DNA of 18,125 nt, from contig CAJUJI010000047.1 of the NCBI GenBank assembly GCA_910586875.1, positions 1-18,125 of the forward strand, in the 5' to 3' direction. Positions 1-7,627 of this stretch are shown here, in pieces. Source of the DNA: an uncultured Anaerotruncus sp. GTDB taxonomy: Bacteria > Bacillota > Clostridia > Oscillospirales > Ruminococcaceae. Position 1 is the stretch's first letter. Every line of letters starts with the position of its first letter. A program made the position numbers and the translations under genes. The notes below the pieces were generated by a model. It was not told where the DNA came from. It did no database searches and was given only the letters and a program-made list of their open reading frames with translations.

Positions 1-38
1 CTGTTTATCTACAAGCATGAGGAAATTGTATTGCCATC

Positions 39-67
39 TTGTAAAACACAAACAAATGTTGTATGCT
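39..67 (+). promoter_or_regulatory. Candidate sigma-A promoter of the LRR/TPR gene
   Basis: A TTGTAA -35-like hexamer (39-44) is followed after exactly 17 nt by TATGCT (62-67). Each hexamer matches the consensus at four of six positions. Transcription would start near 74, giving a leader of about 25 nt with an AAAAGGAG ribosome binding site (84-91). This placement favours the ATG at 99 over the ATG at 63, which lies inside the -10 box. The hexamers are imperfect, so this is only a candidate. Confidence 0.35.
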
Positions 68-98
68 AGATAGAGATATTGACAAAAGGAGTGAGTGT

Positions 99-2009
99 AT
101 GGAATCCCATTATACACTTCATGTAGACGACAATCGTGTTGCCTGCTATTATCAGGCACAAATTACCCAAGCATTAGAGGAGTTGCAGCCGCCTAACAGG
201 TTGGCGCTGTTCCATCCGGACTGTCCCGCATCCTGTAAATATGTTGAGGTCGCAAGGCTTTCTGAAGATCGATACCAGCTTGAGGTCGCCTTTGGCGAGC
301 CGGAACAGCCCCCCTCTAAGCTATATCAGCTCACCCACTCCAATAAGAAGCGGGCGCTGGAGATTTTGACCGCCTACTTTAACGGGGAGGCCCCTGACGT
401 ATCGGTTTTTGCAGACGCCTCCTTTACACTTCCGCATCAGGAGCAACAGTTTTTTTCCGACCATGGAGATCTCTCCTTTCCCGACCAGAAATTGCAAATC
501 GCAATCAATCTACAACTGGGGCGGCTCGGCTTCTATCACCTGAACCTGCACCAAATACAAAATTTACGTTCGCTCAAATGCAGAAACGCCTGGAAACTGG
601 TGGAAAGCTACCATAACGGGCTGCGTGGTGCGCGCAGCACATCCTCCACCTTGGACATCGAGCCACTTGCATTAGCCACCCAGTTGCGCACACTCGACCT
701 GTCGGAGAACGAAATCCTGGATTTTACGCCGCTTTCCAGCTGCACCGAGCTGACCTCCCTGCAATTGAATAACACCAATCTGCGCAATTTAGATTTTTTG
801 CTCCCGCTCAAGAAGCTTTCTACCCTGTTTATCACCAGCTGCAAAATGCTTGAAAATGTAGACGCACTTGAAAAATTGTCTAACCTGCATATTCTGATGA
901 TCGACCCGGAATCTGTAAAAAAGTTTCATCTGATAGAACGGCTGCCCAATTGTTCCATCAACCCTTCCTTGCCAAGCAAAAAAGCGAAAGGTCGCCAAAA
1001 GCAGGCACAAGGCAATCTGCGCCAAACCGCAGAAAATGCGCTACGCAAGCAGGACTGGAAAACTGCTATCGACTGTTACAGCACTTTGCTGCATCAGGAG
1101 CCTAGCTATGGGCTTTATAACAGTCTTGCTCTCTGCTACAAGATGCAACGGGAGTTCCACAACCAGGAAAAGATGCTGGAACAGGGCTTCTTGCTTGAGC
1201 CAACCGAGCAGCATCTAAGGGCTATTTTCGCCTTATACCAGGAATTGGAAAATAATAGCAAGCTGCAACGCCTCGCCGCTGTCTGCCGCACTTATGGGAT
1301 TCTGTTAGACGATGTAAAAAAGCTTCCGCAAAAATCAGGGGCGGTTTCAGGCAATCCCCATGAGCAAGACCCATCCTTTCAAGCGCTTTTGAATGGCTTA
1401 CCCTCCACCCCGCTCGCAACCATTCAACCGGTTATAGATCCCGCGCCTGCCCCAATCAAAAAGCGCTCGCTGCTTGACTGGATAAAAGCACTGTTTGGAT
1501 TTGGCGCCAAAGCTCCAAAAAAAGCTGCACCACCCGTTCCAGAGGCACCTCAGCTTCAATCTTCAGAACCCGATACGGAAACCGATGAGGAATATTTCAA
1601 CAGCTTCTTCTACAATAATTTCACCAGAGTTTGGAAGGAAGGCTACTCCATGCGGCCGGTCTACCGCGGTGAGATGATGAATTTAATTCAGTGTGCCACC
1701 CGCCGGCAACAGTACAGCCAGCAGGAGGGGGAGGAAGATGTTTATGTTCATTTTCCACCGCAGCAAAACTATGCGCTGTTTGACCGCCGCGGCAAACGCA
1801 AACAGCTGTCTATGGATGCGTTTTATCAGCTGTGTGCCGCACAGGTGGAACGGTATTTGGGGAAATACTATATCACACCGCAGGAAAAAGAATCCTGGCA
1901 GCAGGCGCTTGCGGCGCTTTATGCTGCAATTCATCCGCAGATCTCCGCAGCCGAGCTAGACAGCATTTCCGGTTTAACCAGCCTAAAAAATACGCAGTCT
2001 GTGGATTAG
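99..2009 (+). CDS. Leucine-rich-repeat and TPR-like protein, function unknown
   Basis: This is a 636-residue protein whose function I do not recognise. I chose the ATG at 99 because AAAAGGAG ends 7 nt upstream; an in-frame ATG at 63 has no ribosome binding site and overlaps the likely promoter. Seen in the sequence: an N-terminal region of about 180 residues without clear motifs; leucine-rich repeats at about 185-270, with LxxLxLSxN-type units such as LRTLDLSEN; a TPR-like helical pair at about 307-372 (motif WKTAIDCYSTLL then LYNSLALCYKM); and a Pro/Ala/Lys-rich linker at about 440-485 that includes the hydrophobic segment SLLDWIKALFGFG. A C-terminal domain follows (about 500-636), rich in aromatic and Gln residues. 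No signal peptide or clear transmembrane helix is seen, so it is probably cytoplasmic. LRR and TPR modules usually bind proteins, so a scaffold role is plausible but unproven. It stands alone on its strand and converges on the FapA-family gene across a shared terminator. Confidence 0.85.
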   Translation: MESHYTLHVDDNRVACYYQAQITQALEELQPPNRLALFHPDCPASCKYVEVARLSEDRYQLEVAFGEPEQPPSKLYQLTHSNKKRALEILTAYFNGEAPDVSVFADASFTLPHQEQQFFSDHGDLSFPDQKLQIAINLQLGRLGFYHLNLHQIQNLRSLKCRNAWKLVESYHNGLRGARSTSSTLDIEPLALATQLRTLDLSENEILDFTPLSSCTELTSLQLNNTNLRNLDFLLPLKKLSTLFITSCKMLENVDALEKLSNLHILMIDPESVKKFHLIERLPNCSINPSLPSKKAKGRQKQAQGNLRQTAENALRKQDWKTAIDCYSTLLHQEPSYGLYNSLALCYKMQREFHNQEKMLEQGFLLEPTEQHLRAIFALYQELENNSKLQRLAAVCRTYGILLDDVKKLPQKSGAVSGNPHEQDPSFQALLNGLPSTPLATIQPVIDPAPAPIKKRSLLDWIKALFGFGAKAPKKAAPPVPEAPQLQSSEPDTETDEEYFNSFFYNNFTRVWKEGYSMRPVYRGEMMNLIQCATRRQQYSQQEGEEDVYVHFPPQQNYALFDRRGKRKQLSMDAFYQLCAAQVERYLGKYYITPQEKESWQQALAALYAAIHPQISAAELDSISGLTSLKNTQSVD

Positions 2010-2041
2010 TACAATACAATATTTTATCAAAAGCGCATCAA

Positions 2042-2071
2042 AAAAGGGAACCTCATAAAAGGTTCCCTTTT
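2042..2071. terminator. Bidirectional intrinsic terminator between convergent genes
   Basis: A perfect 11-bp stem (AAAAGGGAACC at 2042-2052 with GGTTCCCTTTT at 2061-2071) encloses an 8-nt loop. On the + strand it is followed by a T-rich tail. On the - strand the A-run at 2040-2045 supplies the T-run. It sits 32 nt after the LRR/TPR stop and 4 nt after the FapA-family stop (in that gene's direction), so it can end both transcripts. Confidence 0.85.
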
Positions 2072-2075
2072 CTTG

Positions 2076-3872
2076 CTATTTTGTACCAAATACGATCTCT
2101 CCGCCCTTGTTATAAATAAGGCATTGATTGTGCTGCTGCTGTGAGGTTGTGGTTGCTGTGCCAATTGTCACATTGGTATTGGGATATAGCACGCCAAAGC
2201 GCATCACTGCAAGGTCAATTTCTTCGCGCTGTTCATCCATCTCCTTCAGCTTTTGACGCAGCTGCCGTTCTCTCATTTTTAGAGCGGTACTGCGCAGCCG
2301 CACCTCATTTGGAACAGGCTTTCCTTTTTGCTCGACAGGAAGTGTCGCCAGCTCCTCCTGTGTTTCTTTCAGCTCCGCTTCCATCTTCCGCTGTTTTTCC
2401 CGAAAACGCTCGGTTGGGACGATTGAAACGGTGGTCGCCCGGTGATTTTTATTTCCGACGGTGATCGCCTCGATGGTTTTCATCGCAACAATCTCTCCAC
2501 CTACCAGCACTCCGCGTCCGGATTTAATGAGGATCGAACCCTGGCTGGACAGATTTGCATTGATTGCGCTTTCCAAATAAATGTCGCCCTTTGCGTCGGC
2601 AAAACCATTCTCAATAAACTTACACTTAATATCTCCACCGGCGGTCATATTCCCTCTGGCGTTGCCGTTCATGCCGGTATTTGCAAAAATGCTGCCGCCC
2701 GCCTTTAAGGTCGCGCCTTCAATCATTCCATATACTGTGATGTCCCCACTGGCCCTTACAACAAAGCCGTCACGAACATCCCCTTTGATGACCACATTTC
2801 CTTTGACATCCAAATTTCCGGTGGAATAATCCACATCTCCGTTGATAGTGAGCGCCTGTTCAATTTTGTACTTGCCTGATTGGAAGGATACCTGTCCATC
2901 CATCGTTGCAATTACCGTCAGTCCATCTTCGCTGACTGCGGTGTTTTTTCCCACAGGGGCATTCACCTTTCGGCCTTCCTTTGCAACAATCGGCACGCCA
3001 TGTACATTGGTGCCGTTCTGCGGTGCAGTGGGAGGAATCAGGTTACAAAGCACATCGCCGTCACAAACGTTATGAAACCAGTTCATATCCTTAAAGTCAA
3101 TAATACCGTTTTCCTTTTCTACAAACCGAACGCTCGAGCTTGTGGGGACAACCTCCTCAATCCGGCCGTCCGCACCATTCACTGCCGGCTGGCCATGTGC
3201 CACCTCAAGGATTTGGAAATAGATGGGCTCCGCCAGCTTTTCCAGCGCATGGCCTTCGATTCCAAAAGAGATGTTGTTCTCTGCCAAAACGGTGCGTAGC
3301 TGGCTTTCGGCTATTTCCTTGCCGCCATAAAGCGGCGGTAAAGCCATCATATAAACGGTCAATTCATCGTCTGAAACTAAGAAATTTACTTTGCTATTTA
3401 CCGCTTTTAGCTGCTCTGTATTGCTGCCCTGAAATTCCTTGAGCATCTCTTTCGCTGTCTGGGCAGCCGCTTTGATTAACTTCCTATGTACCGAGGTTAA
3501 CTCCCCATCCGGCAACAAATCTTGCGGGCCCCATTGCTCCTGCTCGGTCGGCAGATCCTGTGCTGATGCATTGAGCTCCTGTTTCCATGCTCTGCGCAGT
3601 TCAAGCAATGGATTTCCTTCCAAAAACAGTTCCACTTCCGGTTCTTGTTTTTCCTGTTGTTGCTGTGTGTCTGTCTCTTGCTCCTGCGTGTTATGCTCCT
3701 CTTCCTTTTTGCCGCCGGTCATATTTCTCCAAATGGAGTACAGCAGGCTTTTGTTCTTAGAGGCATCTTCCTCTTCAGTGATAGACGGTGATACTTTCCG
3801 CAGCAGGGACAGAAGAACACTTTTGGGTTGGTCCTCCTTTTTCGGATTTTCCAGCTGTCTTTTCTCCGCCAT
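2076..3872 (-). CDS. FapA-family (DUF342) polymer-forming-type protein
   Basis: This 598-residue protein is of the DUF342/FapA type, formerly annotated as flagellar assembly protein A. The start is supported by AGGAGG six nt upstream (3879-3884). Domains: an N-terminal low-complexity region (about 1-120) with a Gln/Glu-rich stretch at 55-80; a helical segment at 125-150; and a FapA N-terminal domain at about 155-300, with the typical HGVPIVAKEGR and APVGKNTAVSEDGL segments. A right-handed beta-helix-like repeat follows at about 320-475, with short glycine-punctuated strands such as GNLDVKGNVVIKGDV and ASGDITVYGMIEGA. A charged coiled coil spans about 485-550, then a short beta tail. In other bacteria FapA-like proteins relate to polar flagellar or cell-pole functions, but many clostridial members lie outside flagellar loci. 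No flagellar gene is visible here, so the role remains open. It has its own strong promoter and ends at the shared terminator. Family assignment is firm; function is not. Confidence 0.9.
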   Translation of the reverse strand: MAEKRQLENPKKEDQPKSVLLSLLRKVSPSITEEEDASKNKSLLYSIWRNMTGGKKEEEHNTQEQETDTQQQQEKQEPEVELFLEGNPLLELRRAWKQELNASAQDLPTEQEQWGPQDLLPDGELTSVHRKLIKAAAQTAKEMLKEFQGSNTEQLKAVNSKVNFLVSDDELTVYMMALPPLYGGKEIAESQLRTVLAENNISFGIEGHALEKLAEPIYFQILEVAHGQPAVNGADGRIEEVVPTSSSVRFVEKENGIIDFKDMNWFHNVCDGDVLCNLIPPTAPQNGTNVHGVPIVAKEGRKVNAPVGKNTAVSEDGLTVIATMDGQVSFQSGKYKIEQALTINGDVDYSTGNLDVKGNVVIKGDVRDGFVVRASGDITVYGMIEGATLKAGGSIFANTGMNGNARGNMTAGGDIKCKFIENGFADAKGDIYLESAINANLSSQGSILIKSGRGVLVGGEIVAMKTIEAITVGNKNHRATTVSIVPTERFREKQRKMEAELKETQEELATLPVEQKGKPVPNEVRLRSTALKMRERQLRQKLKEMDEQREEIDLAVMRFGVLYPNTNVTIGTATTTSQQQHNQCLIYNKGGEIVFGTK

Positions 3873-3902
3873 ACAAAACCTCCTAGAATCTATGTTAATT
3901 TT

Positions 3903-3931
3903 ATTATACTAGAAATATGTCATACTTTCAA
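3903..3931 (-). promoter_or_regulatory. Strong sigma-A promoter of the FapA-family gene
   Basis: Read on the minus strand, TTGAAA (3926-3931) is followed after exactly 17 nt by a perfect TATAAT (3903-3908). Predicted transcription start is near 3896, giving a leader of about 24 nt that holds the AGGAGG site of the FapA-family gene. This is the best promoter in the window and means the gene need not depend on read-through from the folD operon. Confidence 0.75.
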
Positions 3932-3956
3932 CATAAAAATTATGCTGCCAATTTTT

Positions 3957-3983
3957 TCTATTGCTAGAAAGTGCTACAATAGA
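3957..3983 (+). promoter_or_regulatory. Extended -10 element inside an inverted repeat; possible divergent promoter or operator
   Basis: The gap 3932-4136 has no confident gene. It contains TGCTACAAT (3972-3980), an extended -10 match on the + strand, although the -35 position holds only a T-run. It is embedded in an imperfect inverted repeat, TCTATTG-c-TAG (3957-3967) against CTACAATAGA (3974-3983), with one bulged base. Downstream is a purine-rich AGAGAGGAAG (4001-4010), and then a TTG codon (4015) opening a 17-codon frame. That peptide resembles nothing I know. It could be a small transcript, a decayed gene or chance. Confidence 0.25.
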
Positions 3984-4136
3984 TTCTATCAACCACATTA
4001 AGAGAGGAAGCCTTTTGTTAACGCACCAGGACCTTCTATCCATACACTTCAACATCTTTCTATACTAGCTTATGCACATACGATTATTTATGTTGAACCC
4101 ATATGGTCCACTGCAAAGACAATCGATAAACGGAGA

Positions 4137-4478
4137 TTAGACACCGTAATGAATGACAAATTTTTTGCGCTGAATGGCATCCAGCAGCAGTGCAAGCAGC
4201 TGATTCACCTGGGCATCGCGATATGGGCCGGCCGCAACCGCATCATAAAAAACCGGCAGCGACTCCGGCGGCAATAGCGTGATACCATAGCGCGCCAACC
4301 CATATGCCGGCCGGTCCAGCCGGTGAAAATAGCTTTTCATCAGCATCAGCTGCTGCCACCAGGCGTCTAAGTAATCGTCCTGCACCGCCACAAGCTGGTA
4401 CAATTCCGGCTCATACACCTCATAGTTTTTGTTCGGATCTAGCTGCTCTATCACGCCAAACTGATGAATACACGGCAT
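4137..4478 (-). CDS. Small conserved-looking hypothetical protein, last gene of the folD operon
   Basis: This is a 113-residue soluble protein of unknown function. It starts 5 nt after the folD stop, and its ribosome binding site (GAGGAG, 4489-4494) lies within the last folD codons, so translation is probably coupled. It is mostly helical and rich in aromatic residues, with motifs DAWWQQLMLMKSYFHRLDRP (about 39-58), YGITLLPPESL and a C-terminal KKFVIHYGV. There is no signal peptide, transmembrane helix or cysteine pair. Its length and a full-length frame without rare-start problems support a real gene. I have the impression that similar proteins of 110-120 residues occur in other Firmicutes, sometimes mislabelled as dehydrogenases, but I cannot check this and no dehydrogenase motif is present. 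No terminator is obvious downstream. Confidence 0.8.
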   Translation of the reverse strand: MPCIHQFGVIEQLDPNKNYEVYEPELYQLVAVQDDYLDAWWQQLMLMKSYFHRLDRPAYGLARYGITLLPPESLPVFYDAVAAGPYRDAQVNQLLALLLDAIQRKKFVIHYGV

Positions 4479-4483
4479 CCCAT

Positions 4484-5323
4484 CTATCTCCTCGCTGCGG
4501 CAAGGGTGTTTTTCAGCAGCATAGTAATGGTCATCGGCCCAACGCCGCCCGGCACTGGTGTAATCGCGCCCGCAATCTCGCTGACGGCGGCAAAATCCAC
4601 ATCCCCGCAGAGCTTACCCTGCGCATTGCGGTTCATGCCCACATCAATTACCACTGCGCCCGGTTTTACCATATCCGCTGTGACAAAACCCGCCTTGCCA
4701 ACCGCTGCAACCAAAATATCCGCACGGCGCGCGACCTCCGGCAGATTCTTTGTGCGTGAATGGCAGATGGTCACCGTGCCGTTTTCATGCAGCAGCAACA
4801 TGGCCATCGGTTTGCCGACAATATTGCTGCGGCCAATGACAACGCATTCTTTCCCTTCCACCGCAACACCGGCTGCATGAATCAGCTCCATAATGCCTGC
4901 TGGTGTACAGGGCAGAAACCGATATTCCCCCTGCATAATCCGTCCCACATTGACCGCATGGAACGCGTCTACATCCTTGTCCGGCGAAATAGCGGCGATC
5001 ACTGCCTTCTCGTCCAAATGGGACGGCAGCGGAAGCTGTACCAAAATGCCATCGATATCCGGCTTGTGGTTGAGCTTTTCCACCAGCGCCAGCAATTCCT
5101 CTTGGGTTGTCTGGGCTGGCAGCGCGTACTTCTCCGAGTAGAAGCCCACCTCCTCACAGGCTTTTTCCTTATTGCGCACATAAACCTGCGAAGCGGGGTC
5201 CTCCCCCACGATCACCACCGCCAGTCCAGGGGTGATTCCCTGCTCTGCCAGCAGCCGTGTTTCCTGTTTGATCTGCTCGCGCAGGGCGGCTGAAATCGCC
5301 TTTCCATCAATCAGCTTTGCCAT
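4484..5323 (-). CDS. folD: Bifunctional methylenetetrahydrofolate dehydrogenase/cyclohydrolase FolD
   Basis: FolD converts 5,10-methylene-THF to 10-formyl-THF through NADP-dependent dehydrogenase and cyclohydrolase steps in cytoplasmic one-carbon metabolism. The protein has 279 residues, the usual length. The start MAKLIDGK is supported by GGAGGG eight nt upstream; an in-frame ATG at 5380 would add 19 atypical residues inside lgt. Key features: the catalytic YVRNK (Tyr48, Lys52), VQLPLP with Gln96, DKDVDAFH with Asp119, the dinucleotide-binding signature GRSNIVGKP (164-172), and the C-terminal family signature PGGVGPMT (258-265). All expected active-site residues are present. The first 17 nt overlap the 3' end of lgt, and the small hypothetical gene follows 5 nt downstream. 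Confidence 0.97.
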   Translation of the reverse strand: MAKLIDGKAISAALREQIKQETRLLAEQGITPGLAVVIVGEDPASQVYVRNKEKACEEVGFYSEKYALPAQTTQEELLALVEKLNHKPDIDGILVQLPLPSHLDEKAVIAAISPDKDVDAFHAVNVGRIMQGEYRFLPCTPAGIMELIHAAGVAVEGKECVVIGRSNIVGKPMAMLLLHENGTVTICHSRTKNLPEVARRADILVAAVGKAGFVTADMVKPGAVVIDVGMNRNAQGKLCGDVDFAAVSEIAGAITPVPGGVGPMTITMLLKNTLAAARR

Positions 5324-6338
5324 CTGCTTGTCCCTCCTCATCTGTTTTTGCATTCTGTTCTTCTGGCAGCTGGGGCTCATTGGTTTCCTCTACTGGTTGC
5401 TCCTTCTCCTTTTTCGGATAAAATGTCCCTGCAAGCACCGCCTGTCCTTCCGTAGTATTGACATAGAGCGGCAAAAAATCCGGATCATTTTTCCGCTTTA
5501 TTTTGGCGCGCATGAAAAGCAGCAGCGACGCTGAAACTACCGTCAGCACCACCGCCAACGCCTGCGACACCCGAACACTGCCCCACATCAGGCTATCGGT
5601 GCGCAGCCCTTCCACAATCGCGCGTTCTGCACTGTACAAAAATACGTAAAGCAACGTGAGCTCGCCGTCGTAGCGGCGGCGGCTGGTGAACCAGGCGAGT
5701 ATCCCAAAGCTGAGCAGACACCACACCGATTCATAAAAAAAGGTGGGGTGCACACCCAACGTGCCATCTAAAATTTGTGCAGCGGTTGCCGCGTCTGCAA
5801 AGCCCACCTGCTGCAAATAGCTTGCGATTGCAGGGGAGCACATCCGCCAAGGCAGCGCAGTTACACTGCCAAAAGCCTCGATATTGACGAAATTTCCCCA
5901 GCGGCCGATTCCCTGCCCCAAAATGAGGCAGGCAACCGCCAGATCTGCCATCGGCAGAAAGCGCACCCGACGCAGCCGGCACATCAGCGCACCTGCCAAA
6001 AATCCGCCGATGACGCCGCCATAGATGGCTATTCCGCCCTCCCAGATTTTGAATACATCTATCAGGTTATCCTTATAGTTTGCCCAGGAGAACACCACAT
6101 AATAGATGCGTGCGCCAATAATGCCGCCGATCGAACCGCCAAGAATGACATCTAATACCCGATCGCTGTCCAGCCCAAAGGCGCCGGCGCGCTTGTTTGC
6201 ATAAAGCAGCGCCAGCAAAAAGCCGGCCGCAATGATAATGCCATACCAGTAGATAGGCTTGCCCAGCACCGAAAAGGCAATGCGGTTGAGGGTAAATTGC
6301 TCGATGCCGAGCCCTGGAAAGGATAATGTTTGTTCCAT
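5307..6338 (-). CDS. lgt: Prolipoprotein diacylglyceryl transferase Lgt with an acidic C-terminal extension
   Basis: Lgt is a polytopic membrane enzyme that transfers diacylglycerol from phosphatidylglycerol to the lipobox cysteine of prolipoproteins. The start MEQTLSFPG is set by AGGAGGG five nt upstream, within the last codons of ymfH; longer frames read into that gene. The protein has 343 residues. Seen: about seven hydrophobic helices between 25 and 278; EGGIAIYGGVIGG (100-112), equivalent to the HGG region of E. coli Lgt with Tyr in place of His, which I believe is common in Firmicutes; the Lgt signature GRWGNFVNIEAFG (145-157); and HPTFFYES (197-204) and ERAIVEGLRTDSL (238-250) with the conserved arginine. 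Residues 280-343 form a charged Glu/Pro/Gln-rich tail absent from the compact E. coli-type enzyme. The tail-coding sequence also carries the folD ribosome binding site. Identification is firm; the role of the tail is unknown. Confidence 0.97.
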   Translation of the reverse strand: MEQTLSFPGLGIEQFTLNRIAFSVLGKPIYWYGIIIAAGFLLALLYANKRAGAFGLDSDRVLDVILGGSIGGIIGARIYYVVFSWANYKDNLIDVFKIWEGGIAIYGGVIGGFLAGALMCRLRRVRFLPMADLAVACLILGQGIGRWGNFVNIEAFGSVTALPWRMCSPAIASYLQQVGFADAATAAQILDGTLGVHPTFFYESVWCLLSFGILAWFTSRRRYDGELTLLYVFLYSAERAIVEGLRTDSLMWGSVRVSQALAVVLTVVSASLLLFMRAKIKRKNDPDFLPLYVNTTEGQAVLAGTFYPKKEKEQPVEETNEPQLPEEQNAKTDEEGQADGKAD

Positions 6339-6339
6339 C

Positions 6340-7626
6340 TTAACCCTCCTGCGGACGGATAATCGACAGCGCCGAACGCTCCACATCAAAGGCGGTGCGC
6401 AGCCGGTGCTCCAGCTGTTCCTGTGTAACTTCTGCCACAAGATCCAGCAAAGAATAGCTGTCCTCCACCTGCGCCAGATAAGTGGTTGTCATCAGGCTTG
6501 CCATCGATTCTGGGCGGGTATACATGCTGATGTAATGCCCATAGAAATAACGCTTCACCAGCTCGAACAGCTCCGGCTCTATGCCTTCCTTTTGTACGCG
6601 CAGCACCTCCGCACGGATTTCCTGCGCTACCTGCTCCGGCTCGCGGGATTCGCCGCCGAAAATGGTACACATATAGTCGCGCCCCGCCATCACCGAGCTG
6701 CCGAAGGTCGCGTTGATGATGCCCGCATCGTACATCCGGCGGTAGAGCGGCGATGCCTCACCTGTCAGTAACTCACAGAGCATCTCATCCAAAATGCGAT
6801 TCTTCAGGTTGCCGGACAGTCCCGCAGAATCCTCCTTAAAGCCTAGGTTGAACAGCGGTGCTGCCACCTGCAATTTCTGCTCGACCAGTGGGCGGCCGAT
6901 CTCCTGCGGCTCCGCAAAGCTGCGGTGCTCAATTTCAACCGGTTTTTCATCCGGCTTGAGCACCTTATCCGCCACCCGCAGCACCGTGTCTATCTCAAAG
7001 TTGCCCGCAATGGAAAGCACCATATTATTCAGGTTATAGAAGGTGCGATGGCAACGGTAAAGCAGCTCCGGATCGATCTTCGCAATCGATTCCACCGTAC
7101 CGGCGATATCGATGCGCACCGGATGCCTTTGGTAAAGCGCTTCCAGCAGATTGAACATCACCCGCCAGTCTCCATCGTCATCGTACATGCGAATTTCCTG
7201 TCCAATGATCCCCTGCTCCTTCTGCACCGACGCATCGGTGAAATAAGGACGGCGCACAAAGTCCAGCAGAATTTCCAAAGATTGTTCAAACTGGTCGGTG
7301 CAAGCAAACAAATAGCAGGTTTTATCAAATGAGGTATAAGCGTTTGCCGATGCACCGGTTTTGGCGTACAGCGCAAATGCGTCCCCCTCTGGATTTTCAA
7401 ACATTTTGTGCTCTAAGAAGTGTGCGACGCCCTCTGGCACCTCTACAAAGTCTGTGTCCTCCTGCGTCTTAAAGCAGGTGTCCACCGAGCCAATATTCGC
7501 CGTAAAGGTCGCATAGGCGGTGGAAAAGCCCTGCATCGGACAGAGCAGCATGGTCAGTCCAGAGGAATGCTCGATGCACACCAGCTCCTCACCCAACCGC
7601 TGTGAACGAATTACCCGTCTTTCCAT
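6340..7626 (-). CDS. ymfH: M16 family zinc metallopeptidase, YmfH type (catalytic subunit)
   Basis: This 428-residue protein belongs to the M16 (pitrilysin/insulinase) family and is closest in type to B. subtilis YmfH, which some annotation pipelines name an EF-P 5-aminopentanol modification-associated protein. The inverted zinc motif HFLEH (His69, Glu72, His73) is intact, and a third ligand is probable at Glu144 in GQEIRMYDD. Its C-terminal half (about 291-310) lacks the REK...Y element used by M16 enzymes to bind the substrate; the upstream partner carries it. The start ATG follows GGAGG with 9-nt spacing, 1 nt after the ymfF stop, and the gene ends 1 nt before lgt. No signal peptide is seen, so it is probably cytoplasmic. 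The physiological substrate is not shown by the sequence. Confidence 0.93.
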   Translation of the reverse strand: MERRVIRSQRLGEELVCIEHSSGLTMLLCPMQGFSTAYATFTANIGSVDTCFKTQEDTDFVEVPEGVAHFLEHKMFENPEGDAFALYAKTGASANAYTSFDKTCYLFACTDQFEQSLEILLDFVRRPYFTDASVQKEQGIIGQEIRMYDDDGDWRVMFNLLEALYQRHPVRIDIAGTVESIAKIDPELLYRCHRTFYNLNNMVLSIAGNFEIDTVLRVADKVLKPDEKPVEIEHRSFAEPQEIGRPLVEQKLQVAAPLFNLGFKEDSAGLSGNLKNRILDEMLCELLTGEASPLYRRMYDAGIINATFGSSVMAGRDYMCTIFGGESREPEQVAQEIRAEVLRVQKEGIEPELFELVKRYFYGHYISMYTRPESMASLMTTTYLAQVEDSYSLLDLVAEVTQEQLEHRLRTAFDVERSALSIIRPQEG

Positions 7627-7627
7627 T

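Noticed and set aside
63..98. Upstream ATG at 63 as the start of the LRR/TPR gene
   Set aside because: It lies inside the likely -10 box and has no ribosome binding site; the ATG at 99 has a well-spaced AAAAGGAG.
5324..5380. Longer FolD start at 5380
   Set aside because: The extra 19 residues are atypical and lie within the lgt coding sequence; MAKLIDGK has a good ribosome binding site and matches the family N-terminus.
6339..6440. Longer Lgt start at 6440
   Set aside because: The extra 34 residues are Arg/Trp/Cys-rich, read through ymfH in another frame, and lack family resemblance.
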